Below are positions 37,407-49,002 of a DNA stretch of 64,000 nucleotides, piece after piece. The position numbers and the translations under genes were made by a program. Each line of letters opens with the position of its first letter. The stretch's first letter is position 1. The stretch comes from Roridomyces roridus (Eukaryota; Basidiomycota; Agaricomycetes; Agaricales; Mycenaceae). Below the pieces are notes generated by a model. That model ran no database searches. It was not told the DNA's origin and saw nothing but the letters and a program-made list of their open reading frames with translations. The stretch lies in contig JARKIF010000021.1 of NCBI GenBank assembly GCA_029378245.1, positions 62,001-126,000 of the forward strand, read 5' to 3'.

Positions 37407-38938
37407 CACTGAGGACCACGGAAGGAGTGAATTTCGCGGGGATTTTTCACCTAGAAATGACGAGAAATTCGCCCGGTAACGCAGTGAAATTCGCGAAAAA
37501 AAAGGTGAATTTCACGGGGGAAATCGGTTGCAAATGTTCACGTACAAAACTGAGTTTTTCACTATACCTGTTCACCCCAACTCTCGGTGAATTTCGCTCG
37601 ATTTCAACTGGATTAACACTCGGGATTCAGGGGAAGATCACTTAGAAAAGGCTTCGATTTCACTCAAGGAATGTGGTGAATGTTACTTGTAATTAGGGTG
37701 AAATGATACAAAGATTGTCTACAACATGGGCTGGTCATCCTTAACTCAAGCATCCTCCTCCTCAGAGTCGGGATCCGGCCTTAATTCAGGCAATGACTGT
37801 TCACGGGCTAGGTACGGTCAATCAAGGAGATATTTGATACATCGAAGGTACGCACGTGAAGAAGACTGGCAGGGCGTGCGGGGTTGTGGGCGACGAATTG
37901 GGGATGCACCGACTTATGGTCAGAGTCGTGCGAGGGAGGAATGAGGAGACATACCGGGAGTCAGAGGCCCTCACCCTCGGAGCCTCCTCGTCGTCGGCAG
38001 GGTTCCTCGGCCTTGGATCGAGCGGTGAGATACAGAAATAGTAAGCGGGTGGACACGCACGAGGAAGTCATTCCGTTTCTCGTCATTCTCGTCGCTGGAA
38101 AGATTGAGTTTGCAGCGGATACGGTGACGTATTGCTGGGTTTGGGAATGGAGCCGACAGCGGGGCCTTTGGGCCGAGCTGGTCAAGAGGGGGGAGCCTCT
38201 ACGTCGTTGTGTTCGCCCCGAGTGCGGGCGAGGGCAGCTGTGGATAACTTGAGTCAGAGATGCTCAGATGCAACAGAGGAGAGCGAAAGAACCACGCACC
38301 GCGGAGTTCCGTTCCTTGATTCATGTACCCCTGAAGCTCAACGGTGAGGGCGTCTTCATGGTGGCGTTGTTTGAGGGCCTTCTTAAGCTTGGCTTGAGGA
38401 GTGCTTGCGCTGCGGCCGCTTGTCATCGAGAGTGTGTTGAGCACGAGCAGACACTTTGCGGCGCCTACTGGTGGAAGGGCGAGGTGGGTGTGTGTTTTCC
38501 TTGTTGAGACGGGGGATGTGGGGGTGAGAGTGGAGACGGGCATCGTCGCGGAGATGAGTGTTAAAGGCAAAGAGTGGAGTAGTCTGTCACATGTGACATC
38601 TGATCAAATGACTTCATTCTACTCCACACACCACTTGCCGGTGGCCGTCCTCGCCAACTTGCTCGCCTGGCGACGAGGACTGCTCCCCAATTGTTGGTGG
38701 CGACTCCGACAATCTCTAGTAGCAGATTCAATTACTGTAGACATAAGTACTGCCAACATTAAATGATCTTCGGTGAAATTCACTAGAAAGGTATAGTGAA
38801 TCGAGATTTCACCTGAGAATGGGGTGAACACAAAATTTCACCCCTTGCCGTGAAATTTTTGGTTCACCCAAAAATTCAGTGAAATGTGAAGTTCACTGTG
38901 GGTCAGTGTGAAATTCGCGTGTTCCGTTTTTCACAGTG
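37407..38938. mobile_element. Non-autonomous CACTG-ended (CACTA/Plavaka-like) DNA element
   Basis: The ends are inverted and diverged: CACTGAGGACCACGGAAGG at 37407, and (inverted) CACTGTGAAAAACGGAACAC ending at 38938. The element is bracketed by a 3-base direct repeat ATT (37404-37406 and 38939-38941), the target-site size of the CACTA superfamily. Both subterminal regions (37407-37700 and 38770-38938) are packed with GTGAAATT/AATTTCAC words in both orientations, as in CACTA-type elements where the transposase binds. No transposase is encoded. The 1,532-bp element carries gene-like DNA inside. Confidence 0.75.
37740..38570 (-). pseudogene. Host-gene fragment carried inside the CACTG element
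   Basis: Minus-strand text has coding character with an intron. LKKALKQRHHEDALTVELQ and YMNQGTELR end at a good donor (gtgcgtgg near 38298), and after the acceptor the text LSTAALARTRGEHNDVEAPP can follow. The frame is interrupted nearby (LDDKRPQRKHSS is in a different frame from LKKALKQ). GC-rich and intron-bearing, it differs from the AT-rich subterminal repeats. It is best read as a captured, broken piece of a host gene of unknown function. Confidence 0.45.
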
Positions 38939-38984
38939 ATTGTTCACCTCACAGCTCCGCATTAACGGACCGCATATCTGCACA

Positions 38985-39058
38985 AGTTGCACAATCATTG
39001 GCAGAGTCTGCCAGGGTTCGACTCCCCGTCAATGTATGTGATCTTTGTGTCATTTTTG
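38985..39058 (+). repeat. tRNA-like (SINE-type) module
   Basis: A perfect B-box context (GGGTTCGACTCCCCG at 39014) sits in a short stem-loop, and a T run follows at 39052-39056. The upstream half (ATTGGCAGAGTCTGCC) does not fold as a D-arm, so it is a pseudo-tRNA or SINE piece. Confidence 0.45.
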
Positions 39059-39234
39059 TTGCAGCTGTCAGGCATCTACTTAGTGGGCTCTGAAAGCCTC
39101 AAGATTCAAGACTGAGTCACAGCGACACTAATGAAAATATCACTCTCGTCAGAAATCCCAGGCCGAAAAAACGGCACATTGCCAACTCTGAGTAACCCGC
39201 TCGTGCACTGCTTACTGCACGTCCCAGGCCATAG

Positions 39235-42200
39235 TGGGGATTTGATATATCAAATCCTCGCTAGTGGTCGAAGACCCGTGGCATATGAGCGACCGCTGAT
39301 AAGCGGAAGGCCTCGGAAGGACCTGATGTGGGTGCCACCTAATCACGGTGAGTCATGACAATTCCGCCTCGGTTCCTGGCCGCGTGCTCCGCTCATCGTT
39401 CAAGCGCCATCAACGCGCTCCCGCCTTTCGCCTGGTCCGTGCGCTCGGCTCTGGGATCATTGCATCAGTCACGGGCATCAAGTTTACACACGTTAGGATC
39501 AGCTGCCTTTCTCCCGCCCGCTTACCGCCCGCCCTCGCTCGCTCCCGCTTCGCACCGGGTATAATCCGCTCCCGAATCGGTCTCCCTGCTCGACCCCCAA
39601 TCGCCTGAGGTTCCTCCGTCTCTTTCACAGTCGACAAATCCGCTATTTCGTCTCGTTCTTGCGGGTTCTCGATTGCCATTTGGATCGCTGCACCCAGTCC
39701 TCTGCCACACCTTGGGTCCACTATGAAATGTCTCGCGGCGGTTAGTCCGTATCCATCCAACCCATACAGATCACGAAACTGGGCTAAAACTTGCTTGCTT
39801 TATTGGGCTACGCACGGCGCCGTTTGCCTGCTCGGGGGCTTGCTCTCTAGTGAAAAGAGACAACTTGTGCTGCCACGACTACATCCGCACCTAGGCGTCC
39901 CTCCGTAATGCCTATTCCTGTCGCTCATATTCACACCAGGGTCCAAAATCCATCCGCGCGCCCCACGGACCGCCGCGCCTTGTTCTACTGGTTGCACACT
40001 TCAATCAACTCGCACCCTCTTCGCCTCCTTTTCTACTGTTCCTCCCCTCACCGTGCTGTTGATTCAACCCTCCCCGTTTCCGTCCGCATTCATTTTGCTC
40101 AGCTCACGTGGCTCCCGGCTCAAATCACGGAACAAATTTTGTGCTTGGGTAACAGAATACACCAGCAGTTGAGTCTGGAGCGTCACAACAGCCAGCGCGT
40201 GCTCACGCTCGACGACTTCCATGTGGCATTCCTGGCTTTTTTTTGATCATGACCTGCCGCAGCACGGACGCGACTAGAATCAGCGGCGCCGGCGGTAATG
40301 GGGTCGCGATTAATTGGGACACGGGGTGCAGATGCACGCCATGGCTCATTGGAGCGGGAGATCATCGAAATCGACGCTATTCCACCACGACGCACTTTCC
40401 CCGTTTATTCCTACTGATTTCTGTTCCTATGTATTTTTCCTAGCCAGTTCTAGATCAGTACTCAGTGAATAAAGATGGATTGCAGCGAAATTTCTCTTTG
40501 TGCCAACGTGCTGGGTCAAATCGCGCAAAACACTCGTTTGATGGCTTTCCTCGTACTTCTCTTGGGGCTCCAACAGAGCTATCTTAGCATTCAGTTTCTA
40601 GGATGTAGTGGTTTTCGAAGAGAGAACGTGAGATTGAGAAAATTATCAGTCGTTGCAGAAAGTGTCACAGAAAGTGGACGGCAGCTCTATAGAGTTGAAC
40701 AATACCACTACCTACATTCAGTCTTCAACTTTTCAACTTCTCCCCTGTCCCAACCTCCCGGAAACTCTGCTTATATTCGAGTTGGGCTACACTCTGGGAG
40801 CAAGTTTGCCACCGAAATGGACCCATAATACCGTGTCATTGAGCACCGACAGCTCATTTTCTGTGTTAGTGCCTCGGTTTGATGGCACTGCCAGTTTATA
40901 CCGATGTTCATTTGGTTCACTCAACTTGCTCTGCACATTTCCAAGCATGGCAGCGGATTTGGCTCGCGAAAATAAAACATTCTACCGGCTCAGAATCGAT
41001 TTTTTGGGAACGTGAGGCTCAAACGACGACGAACATTCAGTTAGTGACACCGCCGGCAAGATCGGCAACGGGCGTCACAGCGTTACGAATGCCTCTCTCC
41101 ACAAGGCCATCATGACCACTCTGCCACACTCCCCGGTCCTTTCGCCTCAAGACATCGCCATCCATCTTCGATACATGCAAGACCGCTAGATATCAATTTT
41201 CGCGATTTTTGACTGGGAATTGAGTACAGGAGCGGCGGATGTCGTTTTCGATGGATCGAGCCAAAGGTGAGTGCGCTGGCACCCTCCTACCTCTGTTCGG
41301 CACTCATGAATCTCCACCCCTGGTATGTCTACTCTCTAGATTGCGTCCTTCGTCGCTCTTCATCTTCTTGTGGAGCGCTGGATTGCCCATCGTGCCACAC
41401 CGCCTCTCATCCAAGCAGTATGGCTGTCACTGGCCTATCTTTGATGACCCCACACTCGGTACACTTTCCCTGGTGTATTCCCTCGCCCATGTTGCATGAG
41501 AAGACCACCCGGAACCAGGCATTACTCGCTGACACGACGGAGCGCTTTACGCACCGGCCCACGTCCGATGCTCTATCCACCCTTTTCCCCACACCGCATC
41601 GACCTCTTACTTCACCCATCTCGCATGGCAGAGGTCCCCTGCGGCGCGTCACCATGGAACGGTGGTGCGCCGGTTTGGCATCCTCTCCGTCTCCCCGCTC
41701 TCCCTACACGCTGTTCGGACCGTGTTGAAGGTTGCACCGATCCACGGGTTACGCAGCGATATTGGGGCACGTGTGCAGGCCGTATGTCGGGCCCGAGGCG
41801 AGAACGGGGGTGGCGGTATGCGCGCCCAATGAGCAGCGTCAACTGGGTCCCAACGGCCATGGGGGGAGGTGTCAGGACCCGTTCGCTCCACCGGTGGCGG
41901 CCTGTTGCGAGTGCCTTGTGCAGGCGCGACTTGGGAACCTCGGGTCGGGATGGGACTGTGATGCGTAGCTTTTCTTAGACCGCCTGTTGGCGCACTTCCT
42001 GTATCGTTTAGACGCCGGGGAACGCCCGTCGTCGTGCATATGCTCCATTTTTTTTCGTAAATTATCGGATTTTATCATTGCTCTAATTGTGGTCACTGTT
42101 GATGGCGACGTCGAGCAGTGTCGTGACGTTGTCGCCGAAAGGGGAAAATTTACATAATCACCCCATCTCGCTGCTCGTCATCGACGACGGTGTACAGCGG

Positions 42201-42370
42201 TCGTTACTCGCTGCGGGCAGGACTCACGTGGGAAGCATTACGCGTGAACATATGCTAGCCGACCAATAGCCGACAGAAAGGCTGATACATCAGAGACGAC
42301 TTCTAACTAGCGGTCGCTCATATGCCGCGGCTCTTCGACCATTACAAGCGACTGATATATCGTTCCCCCA
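39235..42370. mobile_element. 3.1-kb element with about 65-bp terminal inverted repeats
   Basis: Left text 39235-39300 (TGGGGATTTGATATATC, GGTCGAAGACCCGTGGCATA, TGAGCGACCGCT) recurs inverted at 42302-42370 (TGGGGGAACGATATATC, GGTCGAAGAGCCGCGGCATA, TGAGCGACCGCT), about 80-85 percent identical by eye. The 18-base core GGCATATGAGCGACCGCT is perfect. The interior has intronless open frames on both strands but no transposase motif that I recognise. A target-site duplication is not clear. This is a DNA-transposon-like unit, probably degenerate. Confidence 0.65.
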
Positions 42371-42449
42371 GTATAAGGTGCACGTCCTACGCAATGCACA
42401 TCAGGTGTATGTACTGACCGTAGCCGGATCCCATTCGTCTAATCTTCCG

Positions 42450-42690
42450 CCGTGAAAAAAAAAATCGTACGCTTGAATTGGATTGCATGCATGTGGATTC
42501 GAACCACCAAAGCAGCGTCAACTATTGCAATAATCAAGCGACTCATGCGACAGAAGCGCCTGACCCTGCTCCTCTTTTGAGAGGAGCGGTCAGCAGGTTT
42601 ATTCTGCACATACAGGCGCCTGGCGAGTTCGGACGGGAGCGCCCATCGAGTCCCGCTGTGCTGTGCGAGATTCAAACCTACTGACTGAAG
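42450..42690 (-). repeat. tRNA-like (SINE-type) module
   Basis: Read on the minus strand, the module has a B box (GGTGGTTCGAATCCAC, near 42490-42505) and ends in a T10 run (plus-strand A run at 42457-42466). An inner hairpin (GACCGCTCCTCTCAAAAGAG, pairing with GAGGAGC) lies upstream. This layout fits a tRNA-derived retroelement transcript. Confidence 0.5.
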
Positions 42691-42867
42691 TCATAGCTCG
42701 GATGAACAAAAATTAGATAGTCGTAATTTTTTGGTGTTCATCTAGATTGAAATCACATTTCACTTTCACACTCGCCCACAATGAGGGAAATAGGATTCCA
42801 ATATCATCTAATGAGTGTTATCTTGAATCCTATTGTATTAATGTTGTCAGAGCTTAGTGAAGCAATC

Positions 42868-43330
42868 CCACCTCGTCAACTTGAGCTAGTGCTGCCGGGA
42901 GCCAGAGTCGGCTCGAGTCGAGTTGGGCTCGAGCTGATTGCATTGCCTAATTGGGTGCCTCGAGCTCGGCTCGACTCGAGCCGACTCCGCCAGATCAGGA
43001 CAGTCCCGAATGGCAGGTTGCGGCCTTGTGCGTCGTTGCCACCATCTCCTGCCGTTGTCAAGCAATATCACTGAGCTACAGAAATGAGACCCATCCTTTA
43101 TCCGTCCTTCCACAGCACAAAATTACCTTGCCAGACAACATGGTGTTGAGAAATGGCATTCCTAGCAAGGACTGAGTTTCCTTCGGCCCAATTTTACCCA
43201 GGAAAGTGTTGAGAAGATGCTCATCCCAATTGGGACATGACTTCAGAGCTGCCTCGAGCTGAGCTCGCATCAGCTCGAGTTGCACTGAGCTTGATTGCCC
43301 ACCTAACTCGGCTCGCGGCAGCACTAACTT
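42868..43330. repeat. CTCGAG-rich inverted repeats
   Basis: A perfect 17-base inverted repeat (AGTCGGCTCGAGTCGAG at about 42906 and its complement at about 42970) surrounds further GAGCTCGA words. A related block (TGCCTCGAGCTGAGCTCG and AACTCGGCTCGCGGCAGCAC) lies inverted at 43250-43325. The two blocks share the text ACTTGAGCTAGTGCTGCCG in inverted form. No gene is seen between them. Confidence 0.6.
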
Positions 43331-43985
43331 GAGCTCCGTCCGGCAGCTCCACTGTGGGTTCGACTCCCTGTCGGTGCATAAACAGGATGAGGTCTCTTTT
43401 GGTCCGTACAAGAAAAAGTTGATCCTTCGCAACGAATGCATCCAAATGGAATCGAACCACGGCTGGGATTTGTACAGCCATTGCCTCAGTGCCTGGGATA
43501 AATCCACGGCTTGGTAACCCGCTCATGCTCACCAGGAAGTGTAGGCAAGCCACATCTGGCGTACGGCCATCATTGTATTGCTTTTGTGGGAAATCAACCT
43601 TGGTTCTGTGAGATTTTTGAGACAGGTACAAGCAACGCCTGTCAGCCAACCTCCTCCCTTAGCTCCCCGGTCGGTAACTCCATTCTGGGTTCGACTCCCG
43701 TTGGAGGTAATTCGTCGAGCGTCCGAGCGGTTTTTTTTCGTCCTTACAATTATCGTAATAGGAATTTGAATTTTGGTGCGATCTGTCAATGAATTGTGAA
43801 GATCTCAGCGCTCGGCATGAAACTCACCGTTCGTCAGAAATCCATCCTCGCAGGAACGGAGGAAAAACCGGCGTATTACCCATGAATGCATCCAGTTGGA
43901 ATCGAACCACCACGGCTTCTGGAAAGCCACACGGCACTGTGCGACGGAGCGGTAAACACCTCAATTGCAAGATGCACATATACAC
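43320..43985. repeat. Cluster of four tRNA-like (SINE-type) modules on both strands
   Basis: Four B-box motifs occur in stem-loop contexts: GGGTTCGACTCCCT at 43356 (plus), GTGGTTCGATTCCA at about 43447-43460 (minus), GGGTTCGACTCCCG at 43687 (plus), and GTGGTTCGATTCCA at about 43897-43910 (minus). The third is followed by T8 at 43731-43738, and it also has an A-box-like CTTAGCTCCCCGGTCGGTAAC. The two minus-strand copies share GAATGCATCCA and GGAATCGAACCAC and are members of one family. Confidence 0.55.
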
Positions 43986-44014
43986 ATAAGTAATACCAAC
44001 AACTTTATCTCATC

Positions 44015-47000
44015 TCAAAACTCCAACGACCCCGTCAACCTCACATCCCTCGACGAGCTCCCCACAAACACCCCAAACGTCCCCTCCGGAACAACCCACT
44101 CCTGTTTTACAACATCCCAAACACTCACATCCTTCCTCCTCAACGGAACGCTCACATGCGCCGACGCACCCGCGCGAATCATCGTCCTAGCAAATCCACG
44201 CAGAACCTTGGGTGGCTCATTCGCTGAGGCCGGGAACCCGAGGTACACTTGCGAGACTTCGTTCCCTGCGACTCCACCCGAGTTGTGTACGGTGAAGGAG
44301 ATTGTGGCGATTTGGTCGAAGAGTTCGCTGGGTCCGCCGATGGGGTTGATGGGAGAGGAGAGCGCGGAGGGGGCGCTGGCTGTGGTATTTGCCGTCGCCG
44401 AGGCTGAGGCAGACGCGGAGGCAGACACGGAGGCGGAAACTGAGGCGGAAACAGATCCGGACACAGATCCAGACACAGGGGTGGATGCAGATCCGGACGC
44501 AGAGAAAGACGACGCTGATCCGTGGGAGGCAGAGGCAGAGACAACCGAAGCCGAATGGGAGACGACGGGGCTGCTGGCAGCCGCGCTACTAGCGCTGGCA
44601 GTCTTGGTACTAGCCACACTAGCGCTCGACCCCGCAGGGCCCAAACTTGCGCTCGACGCCGGACGACCTGGGACGTTGGAGAAACTCGTCGGCAGCGGTG
44701 CAATCGTAGACACCGCACGACGCCTGCCTCCCGACTTGGCTATCCCCAACCCGCTATACGAAAAAGTCGTATAGCTCAGCCCAAAGCCAAACTCGAACCT
44801 CGGCTCGATACCCTGGGCGTCAAAGTGCCTGCAGAACTCTTGTTCAGCTTCCTCTCCTGCGAAAGAAAAAAAGTCACCCACCGATAATCAATGTTCAGCT
44901 CCTCGCTATACGTAATCTGCGGAACCTTGACACTCGTCGTGTAAAGCACATCCGCAGGGTAATCAGTCCTGAGCTTGGCAATCGTATACGGCAACCGTCC
45001 ACTGGGATTCGTCGCCTGACTCCCATCCGAAAAAAGCACATCCACGATGGCATTCCCACTCTCCTGCCCAGGAATCCCCGCATGCACGACAGCAGTCACA
45101 TTCGGGTGATCAATCCAACTCTCAACCAGTACGGGTCCCACCACGTGCTGCACGACGATCGTGTTGGCGCAGTTGTCCGCAGCAGCGAGGATGAGGTTCT
45201 CTCCACCGTGCCACAGAGTGAGGTTGTTCCGGTCTCCCGCGTTCCCGTCAACGGTGATGTATCCCTCGCCCGAGTCGGCGTTGACAAACACGAGGCAAGT
45301 GTCGGCGAGCGAGGCGCTCGTCCGGACGGCGGCGAGGTTGAAGTCGCTGGTGATGCCGTCGATGAGCACGGTGGGGTCGATGGATTGGATGTGCGTGGAG
45401 ATGGCTGAGAGAGGGTCGATGAGGTAAGGGAATTGCGCGGTGCCTGGAGATGCGTCAATGTTGAACTCAAGGTCGAAGAAAGACAACGTCACCGGATCCC
45501 CATCCCATTGCGAGAGTGCCTTGACTGCATCCGCGGTCTGCTCCTCCATTCGCACAGCCATTGGGACCATCAGGATTCGCCCCAGCATCCGAGCCAAAGA
45601 TTCCAATACCTGCATAACAGTCAATCGTAGATTCAAAAAACCGACAAAACCATGCACGCTTCAGCTTCTTGGCGCTCAACGGCAACGCCTTCTTGGTATT
45701 CTTCAGCAATATCGCACTCGCCGCACCAATCTCCCGAATAAGCTTGAAGTGGTCGGCTTGCACGCTAGGATATACGTGAGGTGGATGAAATAAAGTAAAA
45801 AATGTAAGTAAACGCACTTGATATGCTCATTCACGAGCTCCCCATTCAAGAAGGTCTCCTGCGTAAGCTGCGAAAAGCTCACGTCGGGATAATTCTTGTC
45901 TTGTCCAAGCATGTACCACGTGGCGAAGATACGAGTGACCTATCTTTGACCTCAGATTGCAAGTGGAGTGAGTGGAAGAGAACACGAACCATATCATCCA
46001 CCCTGCTCTCCGGCACACTGCCATTATTCACACTCTCAATCAGCTGCGCGCCCCACCACGAGTTTTGCGCAACCGACGGATTGGGTTCGTTCTGGTCGCC
46101 GATGCCCTACCGAGGAAGAAAGGGTCAACGAGCTGACTCCATGGGGAAAGCAGACGAAACGAACATATCCAACGAATCCCGGCATATCCAGATCAACTCC
46201 CGCCAGCGCGGGCTGCACGCCGTTTATCATGGCGGCCCAATCGGACATTACGAGACCTAGACGAGATTTCAGCTCCGGGTACACGAACAATAAACACGAG
46301 GTAAACGCACCCTGGAAACCCAGCTCTTCCTTCAAGACCCCATTGATGAGTTTACTATTCTGGCAGGCCTGCGTCTGGTTGATATAGTTGTACGAGCACC
46401 TGTCCGAACGCATTGAGTGGAAGGCCAGGCTCAAATGAAAGACTCACATGACGGCGCCGACTCCCGCTTTGACGGCCTCGGCGAATGGCCACAGGTAGAG
46501 CTCGTGGAGCGTCCGGTCGTCGATGTTGGAGGATTCGACAGTCGACGGCTCTGATCCTCCCCTGAAATGCTCTTGCTCATTGCCGATGCTGTGGGCGCAA
46601 TCCAGTCAGTCATGGTTCGGGACGGAGAGAAAGCCACCGGGAGCCTCGTGTGGAGATAACAATCGAAGGTGAGCACAGAAATAGCGAGGATGAAATCATC
46701 CCGACGATGCTCCGGAAAGAAAGGATGAAAAGGGAAGTTGGCTCACAAGTGTTTAACGGTGGCAATAACGCCAGCGGATTGGTATCCCTCCACAGAGGCA
46801 GCGGTAGCGACGCCGGACAGGAATGGGTCCGCTCCAAATCCTTCCCAATTGCGTCCACCAGCAGCAACGCGACCTACACCGAGAACATCAGCTCCATCTC
46901 GTCCAAGAGAGGGAGGACATACCCAGATTCGTCATCGGCCCCAAAGCAAAGTTCACACCTTTACCCTTGTGCTCCGCACCCATCGCCTGACCCCTCGCCT

Positions 47001-47397
47001 GAATGAGACCCCGATCCCAAGTGGCAGCAGCATTGATCCCAGCCGGGAACGCGCTGACGAAATCGGCAAACCGCACACCGAGCGGGCTGTCTTCGAGACA
47101 CAGTCCCTTCCACCCAAGACGTGGTATCGTCCCCGTATTGCCTACACAGCGGCCGAGAACGTCGATACCCGTCGTGACGTTGATCTTTTCGGGGAGGGTC
47201 AGCTGAGCGACGAATGTGCGCGCCCGGGACACGGCCGAGGCCCAGTTACCCTGTCCCGTGACGTTGGGCGAGGGGATGACAATGGGGGAGGTCCATTCTT
47301 CGAAACCTGGAGGAGCTGCGTCGGGGATGCCGGTTACGATGTCGCCGAGGGCTGGGACGCTCAGGAGGACCGCGAGGAGCGCTGGGGTGGCCCACAT
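44015..47397 (-). CDS. GH3 beta-glucosidase (secreted)
   Basis: About 900 residues in roughly 12 exons. It cleaves cellobiose and short beta-glucosides to glucose, completing cellulose breakdown. The signal peptide [18 protein letters not shown] is followed by the GH3 N-terminal barrel: [45 protein letters not shown], and the nucleophile Asp in LVMSDWAA. The (alpha/beta)6 domain starts near [12 protein letters not shown], and the [12 protein letters not shown] block comes near its end. A C-terminal fibronectin-III-like domain follows ([20 protein letters not shown]). Between FSY and that domain lies a long Ser/Ala/Val linker (repeats of SVSAS and SASAS). All splices are GT-AG. It pairs functionally with the GH7 cellobiohydrolase about 20 kb away. 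Confidence 0.93.
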
Positions 47398-48245
47398 GAC
47401 TGTTTGCCGGGGGTATGAGGGGAAAAAACACGTCCGGTGGGGTTTAAGAAGCTATGGGGGGGTCTAAAATTACAATAGCCGCACAATTGGTGAGGTGAAG
47501 GTGTCAATGCACACCTGACGAACATCACATGCTTCCATCTACGATGACATTGCATCCATGAAGGATACTCCCTGCCAGGTGTTCACAGTACCGAAGGGTT
47601 GAGTATGAAACGCGCTCGGACGCTGAGCCCGCAGGGATGTGGCGAGTTCGCTGGAGAGATGGTGGTGGTCGCTTGCGAAGAAGATCTGATCGCCATGATG
47701 CCGTCTCAGCTGACCTTCTTTAGCCGTAAATGCCGCTCAAATCCCACCGTTTTTCTGATGAGGAAGATCTCTTTGAGCAGACAGATTATGACATGACACG
47801 TATGAATTGAGTTCCATTCCATTTGCATGCCGTTCCATTCCACGCTGACGTCGGAAAACCAAGGGAAAATATGCAAAGAAACTTCTGGGGAATTCTTTCG
47901 GTCAACGGGCCGGGTTAATCGGCCTAAGAGACCGAACAACACATGTCAGCATCCCGATTCCCGCTCTCCCCAACCTCGGTTCTGAGAAGCGTCGTCATAG
48001 AAGAAAAATCTCACTTCTACCTCACGCACGCCGGCTGCCGGGAACCATCACGGTCCGCTGCCGCACGCTGTTCCGCAGCTTTGTTTGGAGTCTGGACCTC
48101 TGACAGAGCAAGGTCCAAGGAATATCTTGCCCGGCGGGCAGTGACTTGGCGGTGACCGCTCTGGATCTACTGCGGCCCTCCGAGTCGAGTCTAGACACTC
48201 TTCCTTCGTGGCGGCATCAATTTTAGAGACCAGATAAAACTGGGA
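47398..48245. other. Upstream region of the beta-glucosidase and gene-free DNA
   Basis: No coding structure is recognised. Promoter elements for the minus-strand GH3 gene must lie at the left end, but I see no clear TATA box. Confidence 0.4.
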
Positions 48246-48450
48246 CGAAAAAATGATCAAGAAATACAAGACGATCAGTGCACCGGCGGGATTCGAACCC
48301 GGAGCTACTGAAGACCCGGTGTTGTTGATCCTCCTGCGGACCTGCAGTGATCCTTTTCAGATTCGAGGTCCTTATGTATGTTGCAGGAACATTCCAACAT
48401 TCTGGGTCGGATGCTTGAACCGTCGAGGGCTAGCGCTACACTCTGATTGA
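48246..48450 (-). repeat. tRNA-like (SINE-type) repeat, copy 1
   Basis: On the minus strand the unit ends with B box CCGGGTTCGAATCCCG (plus 48287-48302) and a T run (plus-strand A run 48248-48253). The body contains ATGTTGGAATGTTCCTGCAA and AACAACACCGG. A second copy of the same body lies at 48690-48870. Another B box (GGGGTTCGAATCC, plus 48470-48483) belongs to a neighbouring module on the same strand. Confidence 0.6.
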
Positions 48451-48689
48451 TCCATGTGAACCGACTTGCAGGATTCGAACCCCAATCACCGACGCTCATA
48501 TTCACTCGGGAAGGCGAACATGAGTACCTGGTCCCAACCGGCGCTTCACGCTGCGAGAGCAAGGAGGTTATTCCTCTAAGCTCTTAATTCAAAGAATTTG
48601 AGCAAGCCACCGGTTCGCAGAAAACATCGTACGCGTGATGCTGTACGCCAAATCCCGACAAAAATAATGAGTCCAGGCGGATTGCAAAC

Positions 48690-48870
48690 ATTAGCAACAG
48701 CGAGAATTGAACCCGCCGGTACAGTTGTTGGGTTCTGAGGAAGCAGTCAGCGGAAGACCGGTGTTGTTTATCCTCCTGCAGTGATCTTTTTCAGATTTGA
48801 GGTCTGCATGTATGTTGCAGGAACATTCCAACATTCTGCGTCGGACGCTTGAACCTCCGAGGGCTATAGA
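48690..48870 (-). repeat. tRNA-like (SINE-type) repeat, copy 2
   Basis: A diverged copy of 48280-48440 in the same orientation, sharing ATCCTCCTGC, GTATGTTGCAGGAACATTCC, AACATTCTG.GTCGGA and GAGGGCTA. Its B box (GCGGGTTCAATTCTCG) is mutated, so it is probably inactive. Confidence 0.6.
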
Positions 48871-49002
48871 TGGTCGGTAACCCTAATTCACCGGTTGCCC
48901 AATACCTGTACCTCAGCGAAATCCTCGTGGATGCCAGCAGCCATCTTACTTCGTACTTGGTAGCGGCGTTGAATCAGGCCGATACCAAGAATACTTTCTG
49001 AG

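Noticed and set aside
43965..44774. 269-codon plus-strand frame with Asp/Glu/Ala repeats
   Set aside because: It is antisense to the Ser/Ala-rich linker of the GH3 beta-glucosidase, which has full family support.
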